Shown here piece by piece: positions 18,726-29,813 of a stretch of DNA of 64,000 nucleotides. The translations under genes and the position numbers were made by a program. The notes beneath the pieces are model-generated. The model was not told where the DNA came from, searched no databases, and saw only the letters and a program-made list of their open reading frames with translations. Positions within the stretch are counted from its first letter, which is position 1. Each line of letters starts with the position of its first letter. Source of the DNA: Campylobacter concisus (GTDB lineage Bacteria; Campylobacterota; Campylobacteria; Campylobacterales; Campylobacteraceae); the NCBI RefSeq assembly GCF_002913045.1, contig NZ_PPAF01000041.1, forward strand, positions 62,001 through 126,000, read 5' to 3'.

Positions 18726-19799
18726 TTGCTAGTTCACATCTGCTGCTCGGTCGATAGCCACTACTTTTTAGGGCGCTTACGAAAAGACTTCCCAAATGAA
18801 CGAATAGTCGGCTATTTTTATGATCCAAACATACATCCATATAGCGAATTTTTACTGCGTTTTGAGGACGTGAAGCGAAGCTGCGAGAAGCTAGGCATCG
18901 AGCTAATATGCGGCGAATACGACTATGAGGCGTGGCTTGGTGGCACAAAGGGGCTTGAAGATGAGCCAGAAAAGGGTAAAAGGTGCGAGTACTGCTTTGA
19001 TTTTCGCATGAAAGACTCGGCTAAAAAGGCGCTTGAGCTAGGACTTAGTAAGATCACAACGACGCTTTTAATGAGCCCAAAAAAGGACTTTACTCAGCTT
19101 AAAAAGGCGCTTGATGAGGCAGTGGCTGGCTCAAATTTGGAGGCTGTTGCGGTTGATTATAGAAAAAATGGCGGCACAAGCGAGCAGTTTATCCTCGCTA
19201 AAAAAGACAAGCTCTATCACCAAAATTATTGCGGCTGCGTCTTTGCGCTAAAAAAACAGCGCGACTCGCAAAATTTGCCTCAAAGTGAGCTAATGAGCGA
19301 GCTACACGCAAGGGCGCTTTATGGTAGTATTGAAGCTAGGCTTGAGCTTTATAAAAAGGTGCGCGAGTGCGAGGCAAAGGGGGAGAAATTTCACCTTTTT
19401 AGAAGGCGATTTTTAAACTATAGGCTTTTGCGTGCTAGTGTTAAATTTGAAGGTCGTGTGACACCGAGCTACTTTGTGCTCTACTCTGGCTTTAAAAGAG
19501 AGAGCTTAAAGCTAAATGTGGAGCGTGACTGCGAGATGGACGATGAGCTAAAGGAGGGTGCGATATTTATGAGTATTGATCTCTTTAATAAATTTACAAA
19601 TAGCGAATTTAAAAGCGTAGATGAGCTTTGTAAAAGGCCACTTGAGCTTGATGATGAGCTAAAATTTCGCCGTGATATGAGCGGGGAGTTTTCGCAAAAT
19701 CCTATTATCATCTTAGACGAGGTCAAAAAGGGCAGCTACGAAATTTACGCAAAGGCTGTTTTTTACAACGATAGCGAAGAAATTTTGGTTTTAGATTAA
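18726..19799 (+). CDS. queH: Epoxyqueuosine reductase, QueH family (DUF208), with C-terminal extension
   Basis: Catalyses the last step of queuosine tRNA modification, reducing epoxyqueuosine, using a 4Fe-4S cluster and an adjacent metal. The signature cysteines are visible: vicinal C6-C7 (HICCSVD) and C87-x-x-C90 (RCEYC), with a NYCGCVF motif near 205. Core QueH proteins are about 200 residues; the 357 here include an additional 150-residue C-terminal domain. The start is TTG with AAAAGG upstream; the conserved N-terminus (LVHICC) leaves no room for a later start. Confidence 0.88.
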   Translation: MLVHICCSVDSHYFLGRLRKDFPNERIVGYFYDPNIHPYSEFLLRFEDVKRSCEKLGIELICGEYDYEAWLGGTKGLEDEPEKGKRCEYCFDFRMKDSAKKALELGLSKITTTLLMSPKKDFTQLKKALDEAVAGSNLEAVAVDYRKNGGTSEQFILAKKDKLYHQNYCGCVFALKKQRDSQNLPQSELMSELHARALYGSIEARLELYKKVRECEAKGEKFHLFRRRFLNYRLLRASVKFEGRVTPSYFVLYSGFKRESLKLNVERDCEMDDELKEGAIFMSIDLFNKFTNSEFKSVDELCKRPLELDDELKFRRDMSGEFSQNPIIILDEVKKGSYEIYAKAVFYNDSEEILVLD

Positions 19800-19912
19800 A
19801 AGGTAAGTTTATAAAATTTATCTTAAAGCAGTGAATTAAATTTTTGCCACATAAGGCGAAATTTAGAGATTTTTAAAAGAGGCTAATAATTTTTTTCTTA
19901 GTATAAATTTGT

Positions 19913-19918
19913 TACAAT
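19913..19918 (+). promoter_or_regulatory. Candidate -10 box (TACAAT) for fabZ-lpxA-clpX
   Basis: TACAAT lies 31 bases before the GTG start of fabZ, after a T-rich stretch (TTTTTTTCTTAG) at a distance that suits the T-periodicity of Campylobacter promoters. An overlapping alternative, TATAAA, lies at 19902-19907. Confidence 0.4.
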
Positions 19919-19949
19919 CGCCACAAATTTACATTACTAAGGCTAAAAC

Positions 19950-20396
19950 GTGATAGACGTCGTAGAAATTCAAAAAATTCTCCCACATAGATTTCCATTT
20001 TTGCTTATCGATAGAGTTGTCGAGCTAGAGCCAGCTAAGAATATCGTCGCTTATAAAAATGTAACCATTGGTGAGCCGATATTTCAGGGGCACTTCCCAG
20101 GTCACCCGATCTATCCTGGCGTGATGATCATTGAAGGCATGGCACAAGCTGGTGGCGTGCTAGCGTTTAAGAGTATGAGCGACGAGCATCAGGCTGGTAT
20201 CGAGAATAAAGTGGTTTATTTTATGAGCATAGACGGAGCAAAATTTCGCCATCCTGTTCGCCCTGGAGATAGACTAGAGTATAGACTAAATGTGCTAAAG
20301 CATAAGGGAAATATTTGGGTGCTTGAAGGCAAGGCATATGTAGATGACGCACTTTGCGCCGAGGCTGAACTAAAAGCGATGATAGTAGATAAATAG
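19950..20396 (+). CDS. fabZ: 3-hydroxyacyl-[acyl-carrier-protein] dehydratase
   Basis: Dehydrates beta-hydroxyacyl-ACP in fatty acid elongation. The hot-dog fold signature [16 protein letters not shown] contains the catalytic His (about residue 50) and the following Glu. Length (148) is standard. The start is GTG (protein begins [19 protein letters not shown]). It leads directly into lpxA (20 bases), the usual pairing of fatty-acid and lipid A synthesis. Confidence 0.96.
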   Translation: MIDVVEIQKILPHRFPFLLIDRVVELEPAKNIVAYKNVTIGEPIFQGHFPGHPIYPGVMIIEGMAQAGGVLAFKSMSDEHQAGIENKVVYFMSIDGAKFRHPVRPGDRLEYRLNVLKHKGNIWVLEGKAYVDDALCAEAELKAMIVDK

Positions 20397-20416
20397 GCTT
20401 TAAAAAAAGAGAGACA

Positions 20417-21205
20417 ATGAAAAATATCCACCAAACAGCCGTTATAGAAGATGGAGCGATCATTGGAGATGACGCAAATATCGAGGCTTATGCATTTGTA
20501 AGTAAAGATGCGGTCCTTGGCAACAACGTCACGATAAAGCAAGGCGCAAGGGTGCTTGGCAAGACTAAAATCGGCGATAACTCTCGTGTATTTAGCTATG
20601 CGATCGTGGGCGATATCCCGCAAGATATCAGCTATAAAGATGAGATTGATACCGGCGTCATTATCGGCGAGCACGCAACTATACGTGAGTTTTGCACGAT
20701 AAACTCAGGCACGCACAAAGGCGATGGTATAACAAGGATCGGTGATAATGCTTTTATAATGGCATATTCTCACATTGCACACGACTGCATAATAGGCAGT
20801 AACGTCATTTTGGCAAATAACGCAACCCTGGCAGGTCACGTCGAGCTTGGTGATTATGCTGTTGTGGGCGGTCTTACGCCAATTCATCAGTTTGTTAGAG
20901 TAGGGGAAAGCTGCATGATTGCAGGTGCAAGCGCGCTTAGCCAAGATGTAGTGCCATTTTGCCTAGCTGAGGGCAACAGAGCTTATATAAGAAGCTTAAA
21001 TTTAGTTGGCATTAGGCGTAGATTTGACAAAGAGCAGGTTGAAGAGCTTGTTCGCGCTTATAAATTTTTGTTTAATCAAGGCATTAGCCTAAAAGATCAA
21101 GCAAACGAACTAATCGCAAAAACCAGCGATGAAAATGTTAAAAAAATGTGTAAATTTATATTAGAAACGACAAGAGGAATTCCGCTTGCAAAAGGAAGAG
21201 ATTAA
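20417..21205 (+). CDS. lpxA: UDP-N-acetylglucosamine O-acyltransferase
   Basis: First enzyme of lipid A synthesis, transferring 3-hydroxyacyl from ACP to UDP-GlcNAc. It has the left-handed beta-helix hexapeptide repeats through about residue 190 (for example [15 protein letters not shown]) and the [12 protein letters not shown] block with the catalytic His, then a helical C-terminal bundle. The 262 residues match the family. Its stop shares a base with the clpX start (TAATG). Confidence 0.96.
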   Translation: MKNIHQTAVIEDGAIIGDDANIEAYAFVSKDAVLGNNVTIKQGARVLGKTKIGDNSRVFSYAIVGDIPQDISYKDEIDTGVIIGEHATIREFCTINSGTHKGDGITRIGDNAFIMAYSHIAHDCIIGSNVILANNATLAGHVELGDYAVVGGLTPIHQFVRVGESCMIAGASALSQDVVPFCLAEGNRAYIRSLNLVGIRRRFDKEQVEELVRAYKFLFNQGISLKDQANELIAKTSDENVKKMCKFILETTRGIPLAKGRD

Positions 21206-22437
21206 TGGCTAGAAAGTGTAATTTTTGTGGCGAGGCTGAGTCTGCTGAGAGAAGATTACTCGCTGATATCGAAGGGAACGCCTATATATGCGAGTATTGT
21301 ATCGCTGCTGCATACGATATGATACATGGAGATACTAGCGTAGAAGAGAGTAAAAATGACGAAACGATAGAGTATCAAAAGCTCACACCAAAGGAGTTAA
21401 AAGCGGTACTTGATAACTACGTGATCGGTCAAGATAGAGCTAAAAAGGTCTTTAGCGTCGGCGTATATAACCACTATAAGAGAATTTTTAAACAAAGCGA
21501 CATTAAAGACGATACTGAAATTTCAAAATCAAACATCTTACTTGTTGGCCCAACTGGAAGCGGAAAGACGTTGATGGCTCAGACTTTAGCGAGATTTCTT
21601 GATGTGCCTATCGCAATTTGTGACGCCACAAGCCTAACTGAGGCTGGATATGTCGGTGAGGATGTTGAAAATATCCTAACAAGGCTCTTGCAAGCTGCAA
21701 ATGGCGATGTTAAAAAGGCGGAGCAGGGCATTGTCTTTGTAGATGAGATCGATAAGATCGCTAGAATGAGTGAAAATAGAAGTATTACAAGAGACGTTTC
21801 AGGCGAAGGCGTACAGCAAGCGCTTTTAAAGATCATCGAAGGAAGCGTCGTGAACATCCCACCAAAAGGTGGCAGAAAGCATCCAAACCAAGACTTCATC
21901 CAGATAGATACGACAAATATTTTATTTGTTTGTGGCGGTGCATTTGACGGACTTCTTGATATTATCGAGAGAAGAGTTGGTAAAAACGTACTTGGATTTA
22001 ATCAAGAAAAACGTGGCAAAAACGAAAAAGAAAATTTACTAAGCCTACTTGAGCCAGACGATCTTGTAAGATATGGCCTCATCCCAGAGCTTATTGGCAG
22101 ACTTCACGTGGTAGCTACTCTAAATGAGATAACAAAAGAAGATATGGTTAAAATTTTAACCGAGCCAAAAAATGCGATATTAAAACAATACCAAAAGCTT
22201 TGTGCGATTGACGGTGCTACGCTTAAATTTGATGATGAGGCACTTGAAGAGATAGCAAGTCTGGCTATTGAGAGAAAAACCGGAGCTAGAGGGCTTAGAA
22301 GCATAATGGAAGAGCTTATGACAGACATAATGTATGAGCTACCAGAGTTAAAAGAGTATGATATTGTTATCTCAAAAGAGACTGTAAAAGATAAGGCAAA
22401 GCCAATTTTAATAAAGCACGATAAGAAAATAGCGTAA
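21205..22437 (+). CDS. clpX: ATP-dependent Clp protease ATP-binding subunit ClpX
   Basis: AAA+ unfoldase that feeds substrates to ClpP. The N-terminal zinc domain has C5/C8 and C29/C32; Walker A GPTGSGKT is at 115-122; Walker B ([10 protein letters not shown]), the sensor regions and the GYVGEDVEN and RKHPNQDF pore-loop blocks are present. The 410-residue length is normal. ClpP is not in the window. Confidence 0.97.
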   Translation: MARKCNFCGEAESAERRLLADIEGNAYICEYCIAAAYDMIHGDTSVEESKNDETIEYQKLTPKELKAVLDNYVIGQDRAKKVFSVGVYNHYKRIFKQSDIKDDTEISKSNILLVGPTGSGKTLMAQTLARFLDVPIAICDATSLTEAGYVGEDVENILTRLLQAANGDVKKAEQGIVFVDEIDKIARMSENRSITRDVSGEGVQQALLKIIEGSVVNIPPKGGRKHPNQDFIQIDTTNILFVCGGAFDGLLDIIERRVGKNVLGFNQEKRGKNEKENLLSLLEPDDLVRYGLIPELIGRLHVVATLNEITKEDMVKILTEPKNAILKQYQKLCAIDGATLKFDDEALEEIASLAIERKTGARGLRSIMEELMTDIMYELPELKEYDIVISKETVKDKAKPILIKHDKKIA

Positions 22438-22446
22438 AGGAAATAG

Positions 22447-23484
22447 ATGTTTTTAGATCAGGTTATAGGTTTTTTCTCAAGTGATATGGGCATAGATCTC
22501 GGTACGGCAAATACACTTGTTTTGGTAAAGGATAAAGGCATAATAATAAACGAGCCTTCTGTTGTTGCAGTAAGGCGTGAGAAATATGGCAAACAAAAAA
22601 TTTTAGCGGTCGGACATGCTGCAAAAGAGATGGTAGGAAAAACTCCAGGCGATATCGAGGCGATAAGGCCGATGAGAGATGGCGTTATTGCGGATTTTGA
22701 TATGACTGAGCGTATGATACGCTATTTTATAGAAAAGACTCACAAAAGAAAAAGCTTTCTACGCCCAAGGATCATCATCTCAGTTCCTTATGGGCTAACC
22801 CAGGTCGAAAGAAAAGCTGTTAGAGAAAGTGCTTTAAGTGCTGGAGCAAGAGAAGTATTTTTGATCGAAGAGCCAATGGCAGCAGCAATCGGTGCAAATT
22901 TACCAGTTCGTGAGCCACAAGGCAATCTAGTAGTTGATATCGGTGGCGGTACGACCGAGATAGGTGTTGTCTCGCTTGGCGGCCTAGTTATTTCAAAATC
23001 AATCCGCACAGCTGGCGATAAGATTGATATTAGTATTGTTAATTACATAAAAGAGAAATATAACTTACTAATAGGCGAGCGAACTGGCGAGGAGATAAAG
23101 ATTGCCGTAGGTTCTGCTGTACAGCTTGAAAAAGAGTTAAGCGTAGTAGTAAAAGGTCGCGACCAGGTAAGTGGTCTTTTGAGTAGAGTCGAGCTAACAA
23201 GCGAAGATGTAAGAGAGGCGATGAGAGAACCACTAAAAGAGATCGCAGATGCGCTTAAAACTGTGCTTGAGATGATGCCACCTGATCTTGCTGGCGATAT
23301 CGTGGAGACTGGTATCGTACTAACTGGCGGCGGAGCGCTTATTAGAGGACTTGATAAATTTTTATCTGATATCGTTAAACTTCCAGTTTTTGTAGCAGAT
23401 GAGCCACTCCTTGCGGTTGCTAGAGGAACGGGCAAGGCACTTGAAGAGATTGGGCTTTTACAACAGCTGACAAATGAAGAGTAA
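22447..23484 (+). CDS. mreB: Rod shape-determining protein MreB
   Basis: Actin-like ATPase that directs side-wall peptidoglycan synthesis. The phosphate-1 motif MGIDLGTANTLV is at about 14-25, phosphate-2 VVDIGGGTTEIG and the adenosine motif GIVLTGGGALIRG are intact; 345 residues. It overlaps mreC by 11 bases and follows clpX by 9. Confidence 0.97.
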   Translation: MFLDQVIGFFSSDMGIDLGTANTLVLVKDKGIIINEPSVVAVRREKYGKQKILAVGHAAKEMVGKTPGDIEAIRPMRDGVIADFDMTERMIRYFIEKTHKRKSFLRPRIIISVPYGLTQVERKAVRESALSAGAREVFLIEEPMAAAIGANLPVREPQGNLVVDIGGGTTEIGVVSLGGLVISKSIRTAGDKIDISIVNYIKEKYNLLIGERTGEEIKIAVGSAVQLEKELSVVVKGRDQVSGLLSRVELTSEDVREAMREPLKEIADALKTVLEMMPPDLAGDIVETGIVLTGGGALIRGLDKFLSDIVKLPVFVADEPLLAVARGTGKALEEIGLLQQLTNEE

Positions 23485-24229
23485 GATTGTTCTTTTTGTT
23501 TTTATAGCATTGCTTGCTACGGCCTCAGTTTTCAAGGGAGAAATTTTAAGTAATCTTTCTATTGGGTTTAGTAACTATGCTACAAATTCATACGACAATT
23601 TTGCTAAAAGTGTGAAAGACTATATAAACGAATATTTTAGGCAGGCTAGCGAGATAGAAAAACTAAGAGCGCAAAATGAAGAGCTAGAGCGCTCAGCCAC
23701 ACTTCTTTCTACTTTTGCAAACGAGCTAAATCAAATTTTAAAAGATAAAAACTCGACTGCCTACGCCCCAGCCGTGAAGCTAGTAAAAGGGCTTAGCTAC
23801 GTTCATATCGGGGATTATAATAAAATTTGGATAAGCGAGTTTGAAGGATACGACCCAAATAAAATTTATGGGCTCATCTATCAAGGAAATAGTGCTGGCA
23901 TCGTCATCGCAAAAGATGGTAAGCCACTAGCTTACTTGCAAAATGACCCAAAAAGTATATTTGCAGTTTATATAGGAAATGACAAAATTCCAGGCGTCGC
24001 GCATGGAAATCAAGGCCAAATAATGGTGAAATTTATCCCACAATGGCTCAGCCCAAAAGAGGGCGACGAGGTCTTTACGAGCGGGCTTGACGGGATATTT
24101 TTTAGTGGGGTGCCAGTAGGGCGCGTGAGTAAAATTTTAAAAGAGAGCTCCTATCAAAGCGTGATAGTTGAGCCCTATGCAAAGCTAAACATACCAAACT
24201 ACCTATACGTTGTAACAAAGGAAAAATGA
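23474..24229 (+). CDS. mreC: Rod shape-determining protein MreC
   Basis: 251 residues: one N-terminal membrane segment (about 5-22), a coiled coil around 50-95 ([14 protein letters not shown]), then the beta-barrel domain with [13 protein letters not shown]. It bridges MreB/RodZ to the periplasmic cell-wall synthases. The ATG overlaps the end of mreB; no mreD follows, carB does. Confidence 0.93.
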   Translation: MKSKIVLFVFIALLATASVFKGEILSNLSIGFSNYATNSYDNFAKSVKDYINEYFRQASEIEKLRAQNEELERSATLLSTFANELNQILKDKNSTAYAPAVKLVKGLSYVHIGDYNKIWISEFEGYDPNKIYGLIYQGNSAGIVIAKDGKPLAYLQNDPKSIFAVYIGNDKIPGVAHGNQGQIMVKFIPQWLSPKEGDEVFTSGLDGIFFSGVPVGRVSKILKESSYQSVIVEPYAKLNIPNYLYVVTKEK

Positions 24230-27200
24230 TGCCAAAAAGAACAGATATAAATACCATTTTGCTAATCGGCTCAGGCCCTATCGTCATCGGTCAAGCCTGC
24301 GAATTTGACTACTCAGGCACACAAGCAGCCAAGACGCTAAAAGAGCTTAGATACCGCGTAGTGCTTATCAACTCAAACCCAGCCACCATCATGACTGACC
24401 CAAATTTTGCCGATGCAACGTATATAGAGCCGATCACAAAAGATAGCATTTTAAAGATCATCGAAAAAGAAAATATTGACGCGATTTTGCCAACGATGGG
24501 CGGACAAGTAGCGCTAAATGCTGCTATGGAGGTCTTTGAGAGTGGTCTTTTAAAGGACGTAAAATTTCTTGGTGCAAACCCAGAAGCGATAAAAAAGGGC
24601 GAAGATAGACAAATTTTTAAGGCTACCATGCAAAAGATCGGCATGGATCTGCCTGAGAGTAGATATGCTTATAACATGGACGACGCGCTAAATGCAGCAA
24701 ATGAGATAGGCTTTCCGCTCATCATAAGAGCTAGCTATACGCTTGGTGGTGCAGGAAGCGGCGTGGCTTATAATATGGATGAGTTTAAAGAGCTAGCCAA
24801 CACCGGCCTTGACGCAAGCCCAATACATGAAATTTTGATAGAAGAGAGCTTGCTTGGCTGGAAAGAGTACGAGATGGAGGTCATTAGAGATAGAAATGAC
24901 AACTGCATCATCGTCTGCTCGATCGAAAATTTCGACCCAATGGGCGTGCATACAGGCGATAGCATCACGGTTGCACCAGCACTCACGCTCACAGATAAAG
25001 AGTATCAAGCTATGCGTGACGCTAGCTTTGCCATACTTCGCGAGATCGGCGTTGATACGGGCGGCAGCAACGTGCAGTTTGCTATAGATCCAAAAACAGG
25101 CCGCATGATCGTTATCGAGATGAACCCACGCGTTAGCCGAAGCTCTGCACTTGCCAGTAAAGCCACTGGATATCCGATCGCAAAGGTAGCCACACTGCTT
25201 GCAGTTGGTTTTAGCTTAGATGAGATCAAAAATGACATCACAGGCACACCTGCTAGCTTTGAGCCGGTGATTGACTACATAGTGACAAAAATTCCACGTT
25301 TTACATTTGAGAAATTTCCAGGATCAAACCCATATCTAGGCACTGCGATGAAGTCAGTTGGCGAGGTTATGGCCATTGGCAGGACATTTAAAGAGAGTAT
25401 CCAAAAGGCGCTTTGCAGTCTAGAGCGCGATCTTTGCGGATTTAACAGTCTTAGCCTAGAGAAAAACGCTTTGATTTATGGCATCAGAAATGCAAATGAG
25501 CAGAGAATTTTATATCTAGCGCAAGCTTTTAGAAATGGCTTTAGCGTGGCCGAGGTACATGAGCTTAGCAAGATCGATCCTTGGTTTTTAGAGCAAATTT
25601 ATGAGATAGTTAAATTTGAAGATAAGATCGACATGGATATCTTAAACAACGAAGAGCTGCTACGAGAGGCCAAAAGCATGGGCTTTTCAGACAAGATGAT
25701 AGCTGTGCTTATAAATGAAAAAGACGATCTTGAGCTTAGCCAAAATGATATATACTTTGCTAGGCAGAAGCTTGGCATCGAGCTTGAATACAACGAGGTC
25801 GATACTTGTGCAGGCGAGTTTAAGGCACTAACGCCATATCTCTACTCATCTACAAATATCACTAAATTTCCTAAAAAAGAGCTTGCAAAAGACGCTAAAA
25901 AGGTGATGATAATAGGCGGCGGTCCAAACAGGATCGGCCAGGGCATAGAGTTTGACTACTGCTGCGTGCATGCAAGCTACGCCCTAAGAGACCTTGGCAT
26001 AAAAACGATAATGTATAACTGCAACCCAGAAACCGTCTCAACCGACTACGACACGAGCGATATTTTGTATTTTGAGCCGATCGATTTTGAGCACGTTAGA
26101 TCAGTCATCGAGCGTGAAAAGCCAGACGGCGTGATCGTGCATTTTGGCGGCCAAACTCCGCTTAAATTTGCAAAACGCCTAAGCGTGATCGGCGCTAAGA
26201 TCATCGGCACAACCGCAAGAGTGATCGACGTGGCCGAGGATAGAAAGAAATTTAGCGAATTTATAAATAAAATAGGCGTCCTTCAACCTAAAAATGACAC
26301 CGCCACTAGCCTAGAAGAAGCTTTGCAAAAGGCCGCGACTATTGGCTATCCAGTGCTTGTTCGCCCAAGCTACGTCCTTGGTGGCAGGGCGATGAGAAGG
26401 GTGCATAACGAGAGCGAGCTAAAAGAGTATATGAGCGAGGCGGTAAAGGTTAGCAACCACTCGCCAGTGCTACTTGATAAATTTTTACAAGATGCAAAAG
26501 AGCTCGACGTAGACGCGATATGTGACGGCAAAGAGGTCTATATAGGCGCGATAATGGAGCACATCGAGGAGGCCGGAATTCACTCTGGTGACTCAGCTTG
26601 CATATTGCCACCGATGAGTTTAAGTGCAGAAATGATAAAAAAAGTGGAGAAGCAAACCAGAGATATCGCTCTAAATTTAGGCGTTGTCGGTCTTATGAAT
26701 ATCCAGTTTGCTATCTATGAAAACGAGCTTTATATGATCGAGGTAAATCCTCGCGCAAGCAGGACCGTGCCGTTTGTGAGCAAGGCTACTGGCGTGCCTA
26801 TGGCAAAGGTAGCGACAAGAGTTATGTGGCAGGGAAATTTACGTGAGGCTCTTAAATTTTATGATGATTACAAGGTTGTTTATGAAGATGGCGATATCCT
26901 AAAACCTCGTGTTAGCTCGCATATTTGCGTAAAAGAGTGCGTGTTGCCGTTTAATAAGCTAAGCGGCGCCGATCTCATCCTTGGTCCTGAGATGAAGAGT
27001 ACGGGTGAGGTCATGGGTATAAGCCACGATTTTGCAAGCTCATTTGCAAAGAGCCAGATCGCTGCAAGCAACACTTTGCCAAGCAAAGGCAGGGTATTTT
27101 TAACGCTAGCTGACGCTGATAAATCTTACGCGCCTGATCTTGCAAGAGAGCTAATAGCGCTTGGCTTTAGCATCATCGCAACTGGCGGCACGCATAAAAT

Positions 27201-27489
27201 TTTAAGCGAAGCTGGCGTTGAGGCTGAGTTTGTCTATAAGATAAGCGAGGGCAGACCAAACGTCGAAGATAGGCTTAAAAACGGCGATATCGCACTTGTT
27301 ATTAACACAAGCGATACAAAATCAAGCGTGGATGATGGCAAAAAGATCCGCCAAAATGTGCTTAGATTTAAAATTCCATATTTTACAACGATCCGTGCAG
27401 CACTCGCTGCCGCTAAGTCGCTAAGCTCAGTTCAAACTGGCAAAGCACTTGAAGTAAAAAGCTTGCAAGAGTATTTATCTAAAAAATAA
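24226..27489 (+). CDS. carB: Carbamoyl-phosphate synthase large subunit
   Basis: Makes carbamoyl phosphate for pyrimidines and arginine from bicarbonate, ATP and ammonia delivered by CarA. The 1087 residues hold two homologous ATP-grasp halves (about 1-550 and 551-940, beginning with [20 protein letters not shown] and [18 protein letters not shown]) and a C-terminal MGS-type allosteric domain. Two consecutive ATGs are possible starts; the first overlaps mreC by 4 bases. A strong terminator follows. carA lies 1.2 kb downstream rather than adjacent. Confidence 0.97.
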   Translation: MMPKRTDINTILLIGSGPIVIGQACEFDYSGTQAAKTLKELRYRVVLINSNPATIMTDPNFADATYIEPITKDSILKIIEKENIDAILPTMGGQVALNAAMEVFESGLLKDVKFLGANPEAIKKGEDRQIFKATMQKIGMDLPESRYAYNMDDALNAANEIGFPLIIRASYTLGGAGSGVAYNMDEFKELANTGLDASPIHEILIEESLLGWKEYEMEVIRDRNDNCIIVCSIENFDPMGVHTGDSITVAPALTLTDKEYQAMRDASFAILREIGVDTGGSNVQFAIDPKTGRMIVIEMNPRVSRSSALASKATGYPIAKVATLLAVGFSLDEIKNDITGTPASFEPVIDYIVTKIPRFTFEKFPGSNPYLGTAMKSVGEVMAIGRTFKESIQKALCSLERDLCGFNSLSLEKNALIYGIRNANEQRILYLAQAFRNGFSVAEVHELSKIDPWFLEQIYEIVKFEDKIDMDILNNEELLREAKSMGFSDKMIAVLINEKDDLELSQNDIYFARQKLGIELEYNEVDTCAGEFKALTPYLYSSTNITKFPKKELAKDAKKVMIIGGGPNRIGQGIEFDYCCVHASYALRDLGIKTIMYNCNPETVSTDYDTSDILYFEPIDFEHVRSVIEREKPDGVIVHFGGQTPLKFAKRLSVIGAKIIGTTARVIDVAEDRKKFSEFINKIGVLQPKNDTATSLEEALQKAATIGYPVLVRPSYVLGGRAMRRVHNESELKEYMSEAVKVSNHSPVLLDKFLQDAKELDVDAICDGKEVYIGAIMEHIEEAGIHSGDSACILPPMSLSAEMIKKVEKQTRDIALNLGVVGLMNIQFAIYENELYMIEVNPRASRTVPFVSKATGVPMAKVATRVMWQGNLREALKFYDDYKVVYEDGDILKPRVSSHICVKECVLPFNKLSGADLILGPEMKSTGEVMGISHDFASSFAKSQIAASNTLPSKGRVFLTLADADKSYAPDLARELIALGFSIIATGGTHKILSEAGVEAEFVYKISEGRPNVEDRLKNGDIALVINTSDTKSSVDDGKKIRQNVLRFKIPYFTTIRAALAAAKSLSSVQTGKALEVKSLQEYLSKK

Positions 27490-27499
27490 TAAATTTAAG

Positions 27500-27529
27500 G
27501 CAGTTTAGCTTATAGCTAAACTGTTTTTA
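27500..27529 (+). terminator. Rho-independent terminator after carB
   Basis: A 10-bp perfect stem (27501-27510 with 27514-27523) with a minimal loop is followed directly by TTTTT. It lies 10 bases after the carB stop. Confidence 0.9.
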
Positions 27530-27626
27530 AAGTATTGCTGGAAGCAGTAGATGTCTATGTATGGCATTTTGCTTTGAATTTTAGTCTAGCTTTCATCAAT
27601 CTAGTAATATTAAAGCTTATGTTTAA

Positions 27627-27632
27627 TATAAT
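27627..27632 (+). promoter_or_regulatory. Candidate -10 box (TATAAT)
   Basis: Consensus TATAAT lies only 20 bases before the ATG at 27653, with AAAGGAGAG between them, so the transcript leader would be very short. Confidence 0.5.
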
Positions 27633-27652
27633 CTCACTCAAAAGGAGAGATT

Positions 27653-28093
27653 ATGAAAATTTTAAATGCTTTTTTTACGGGTATTATATTTGTCCTTGCT
27701 CCTATTTTTACGCTATTTGTTGGAATTTACAACAACTACTTTTCTTACTATGGCATAAGCGAGTATTTTAATGTTATTTTTGTTGATAACGTGCCTTTCT
27801 TATGGCTTTTGCCTGTATTTTTTATATTTGGGTATTGCTTTTTTTACGCGCCTTTTAGAAAAATTTTTAGAGCTTTTTATTTAGTTTTGCTGATAGTTTG
27901 TGCTTTTAGTTGGTATCCTGACTTTGGACGCACTTTAGGAGAGAATTATTTTATGAGCAAATCGCTATCCTTAGATATCTCATCAAATTTAGAAAATGAG
28001 CAAAAGACTGATGGAAAGATACTTTATGATGGACGAAGAGAAATTTATTTTTTAAGAAGCGATAATAATAAAGTCGTTAAAATTTCAAAGTAA
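27653..28093 (+). CDS. Small membrane protein, unknown function
   Basis: 146 residues with three hydrophobic segments (about 5-25, 43-62, 69-88) and a polar C-terminal tail of about 50 residues carrying a YDGRREIYFLRSDNNKVVKI strand pair, probably outside the membrane. An excellent AAAGGAGAG site precedes the ATG. It stands between the carB terminator and the DUF507-carA pair with its own promoter. I recognise no family. Confidence 0.7.
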   Translation: MKILNAFFTGIIFVLAPIFTLFVGIYNNYFSYYGISEYFNVIFVDNVPFLWLLPVFFIFGYCFFYAPFRKIFRAFYLVLLIVCAFSWYPDFGRTLGENYFMSKSLSLDISSNLENEQKTDGKILYDGRREIYFLRSDNNKVVKISK

Positions 28094-28142
28094 AGTTTTA
28101 CCTTTATTTAGTTAAAATGGCATAAAAATTTAAAGGTTTAAA

Positions 28143-28694
28143 ATGCGTTTAAAACTCCCACACGTTCCGTATATTTCACATAAAATAGCAATAGATCTTC
28201 TAAATTGTGGTTTCGTAAGACTAAATAAAGGCATTGAGCCAATCGTAGCAAAAACAAGTGAAATTTTAACAGTCGATATTCAAAAAGAAAGAGCTTTAGA
28301 TGAGCGAGTAAATGAGCTTTTGGAGAAAAATGAAGACGAGATGCAAACTATGCAAATTGACCGCAAAAATATGTTTTGGCTCGTTAAAAAGAAGCTCGCA
28401 GGTGAATTTGATGTAATTTTAACCCATGAAGATAGATTTAGCAATATTGCTCACAAAGTGCTTGAAACTATTTGGAAGAGCGGTCTTGTTGATTATAATG
28501 TATCTGAAAATCGCGTAAAAAATGTGATTTATAACTCAATAGATGAGTACTTAAAAAGCTATGAGAAGATAGAAGATGATGTTTATGAAATGATACAAAA
28601 TTATAAACATAAGCTAATCCCAGGAACTGATGAATATGATCTTGTCTTTGAGCGTTTGTATCAAGATGAGCTTAAAAAAAGAGGCATGCTTTAA
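28143..28694 (+). CDS. DUF507 family protein
   Basis: 183-residue soluble, highly charged, mostly helical protein. The opening MRLKLPHVPYISHKIAIDLL and the C-terminal DEYDLVFERLYQDELKKRGML fit the DUF507 pattern I know from epsilonproteobacteria and related groups. Function is unknown. Its stop shares a base with the carA start (TAATG), so the two are translated together. Confidence 0.8.
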   Translation: MRLKLPHVPYISHKIAIDLLNCGFVRLNKGIEPIVAKTSEILTVDIQKERALDERVNELLEKNEDEMQTMQIDRKNMFWLVKKKLAGEFDVILTHEDRFSNIAHKVLETIWKSGLVDYNVSENRVKNVIYNSIDEYLKSYEKIEDDVYEMIQNYKHKLIPGTDEYDLVFERLYQDELKKRGML

Positions 28695-29812
28695 TGAAAG
28701 CTTACATTTATATTGAAAATGGTGTTTTTTTAGAAGCAAAAGCTTTTGGGGCTCACGGTGAATGTGCTGGCGAGCTCGTTTTTAATACCTCGATGACTGG
28801 CTACGAAGAGATCATGAGCGATCCAAGCTATGCTGGTCAGTTTATCGTCTTTACGATGCCAGAAATAGGCATAGTAGGTATAAATGAAGACGATATGGAG
28901 AGTCTTAGGATTCATGCAAGTGGCGTTATAATGAGAAGCTACAATGAAATTCCATCAAACTACCGCTCGCAAAAATCTTTGGGAAAATTTTTCGAAGAGC
29001 AAGGTAAATTTGGCGTTTATGACGTTGATACTAGATACCTCACAAAGATGCTACGCGATGAAGGTGCCTTGATGGCTTATATCTCAACGCAAATAAGTGA
29101 TAAAGACGAGCTAAAACGCAGGCTTGAAAGTAGTGGGCGTATCGAAAATATAAACTACGTAAAAACAGTTAGTGCGATGGATGAATATGAGCACAAAAAA
29201 GGCGCTTGGGATAGAAATTTAAAGTCATATAATCCGCTAAAAAGTATTGGCAAAAAGATAGCTGTTTTTGACTTTGGCGTAAAGAGAAATATCTTAAACG
29301 AGCTATGTGAAACTGGTCTTGAAGTCATCGTCGTGCCACACGACACTAAGGCTGAAATTTTGATAGAAAAATTTAAAAATGGCGAGATAAATGGGGTATT
29401 TTTATCAAATGGTCCTGGTGAGCCAAAAAATTTAAAGGCCGAAATAGGCGAGATTAAAAAGATGATTGAGGCTAGGATACCTATATTTGGCATTTGCCTT
29501 GGACATCAATTACTCTCAAACGCCTTTGGATACGAGACATATAAGCTTAAATTTGGTCAGCACGGAGCAAATCACCCAGTGCTAAATTTAGAGACAAAAG
29601 CGATCGAGATAACAACACAAAATCACAATTACAACGTACCTGAGAGTATCGCAGAAGTAGCTGTTGTGACTCATAGAAATTTATTTGACAACACGATCGA
29701 GGGTGTGAGATACAAAGACTATCCGATCTTTTCGGTCCAGCACCACCCAGAAGCAAGTGGTGGTCCAAGCGAGAGTAAATATATATTTAAGCAGTTTTTA
29801 GAAATTTTATAA
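28694..29812 (+). CDS. carA: Carbamoyl-phosphate synthase small subunit (glutaminase)
   Basis: Hydrolyses glutamine and channels ammonia to CarB. The N-terminal CPSase_sm_chain domain covers about 1-150; the class I glutaminase domain follows, with the nucleophile in GICLGHQ (Cys near residue 261) and the His-Glu pair in QHHPEASGGP. The 372 residues are standard. It is separated from carB by two small genes. Confidence 0.96.
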   Translation: MKAYIYIENGVFLEAKAFGAHGECAGELVFNTSMTGYEEIMSDPSYAGQFIVFTMPEIGIVGINEDDMESLRIHASGVIMRSYNEIPSNYRSQKSLGKFFEEQGKFGVYDVDTRYLTKMLRDEGALMAYISTQISDKDELKRRLESSGRIENINYVKTVSAMDEYEHKKGAWDRNLKSYNPLKSIGKKIAVFDFGVKRNILNELCETGLEVIVVPHDTKAEILIEKFKNGEINGVFLSNGPGEPKNLKAEIGEIKKMIEARIPIFGICLGHQLLSNAFGYETYKLKFGQHGANHPVLNLETKAIEITTQNHNYNVPESIAEVAVVTHRNLFDNTIEGVRYKDYPIFSVQHHPEASGGPSESKYIFKQFLEIL

Positions 29813-29813
29813 G

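Noticed and set aside
27535-27771. 78-codon frame after the carB terminator
   Set aside because: It overlaps the better-supported gene at 27653, which has a TATAAT and AAAGGAGAG; this frame has neither.
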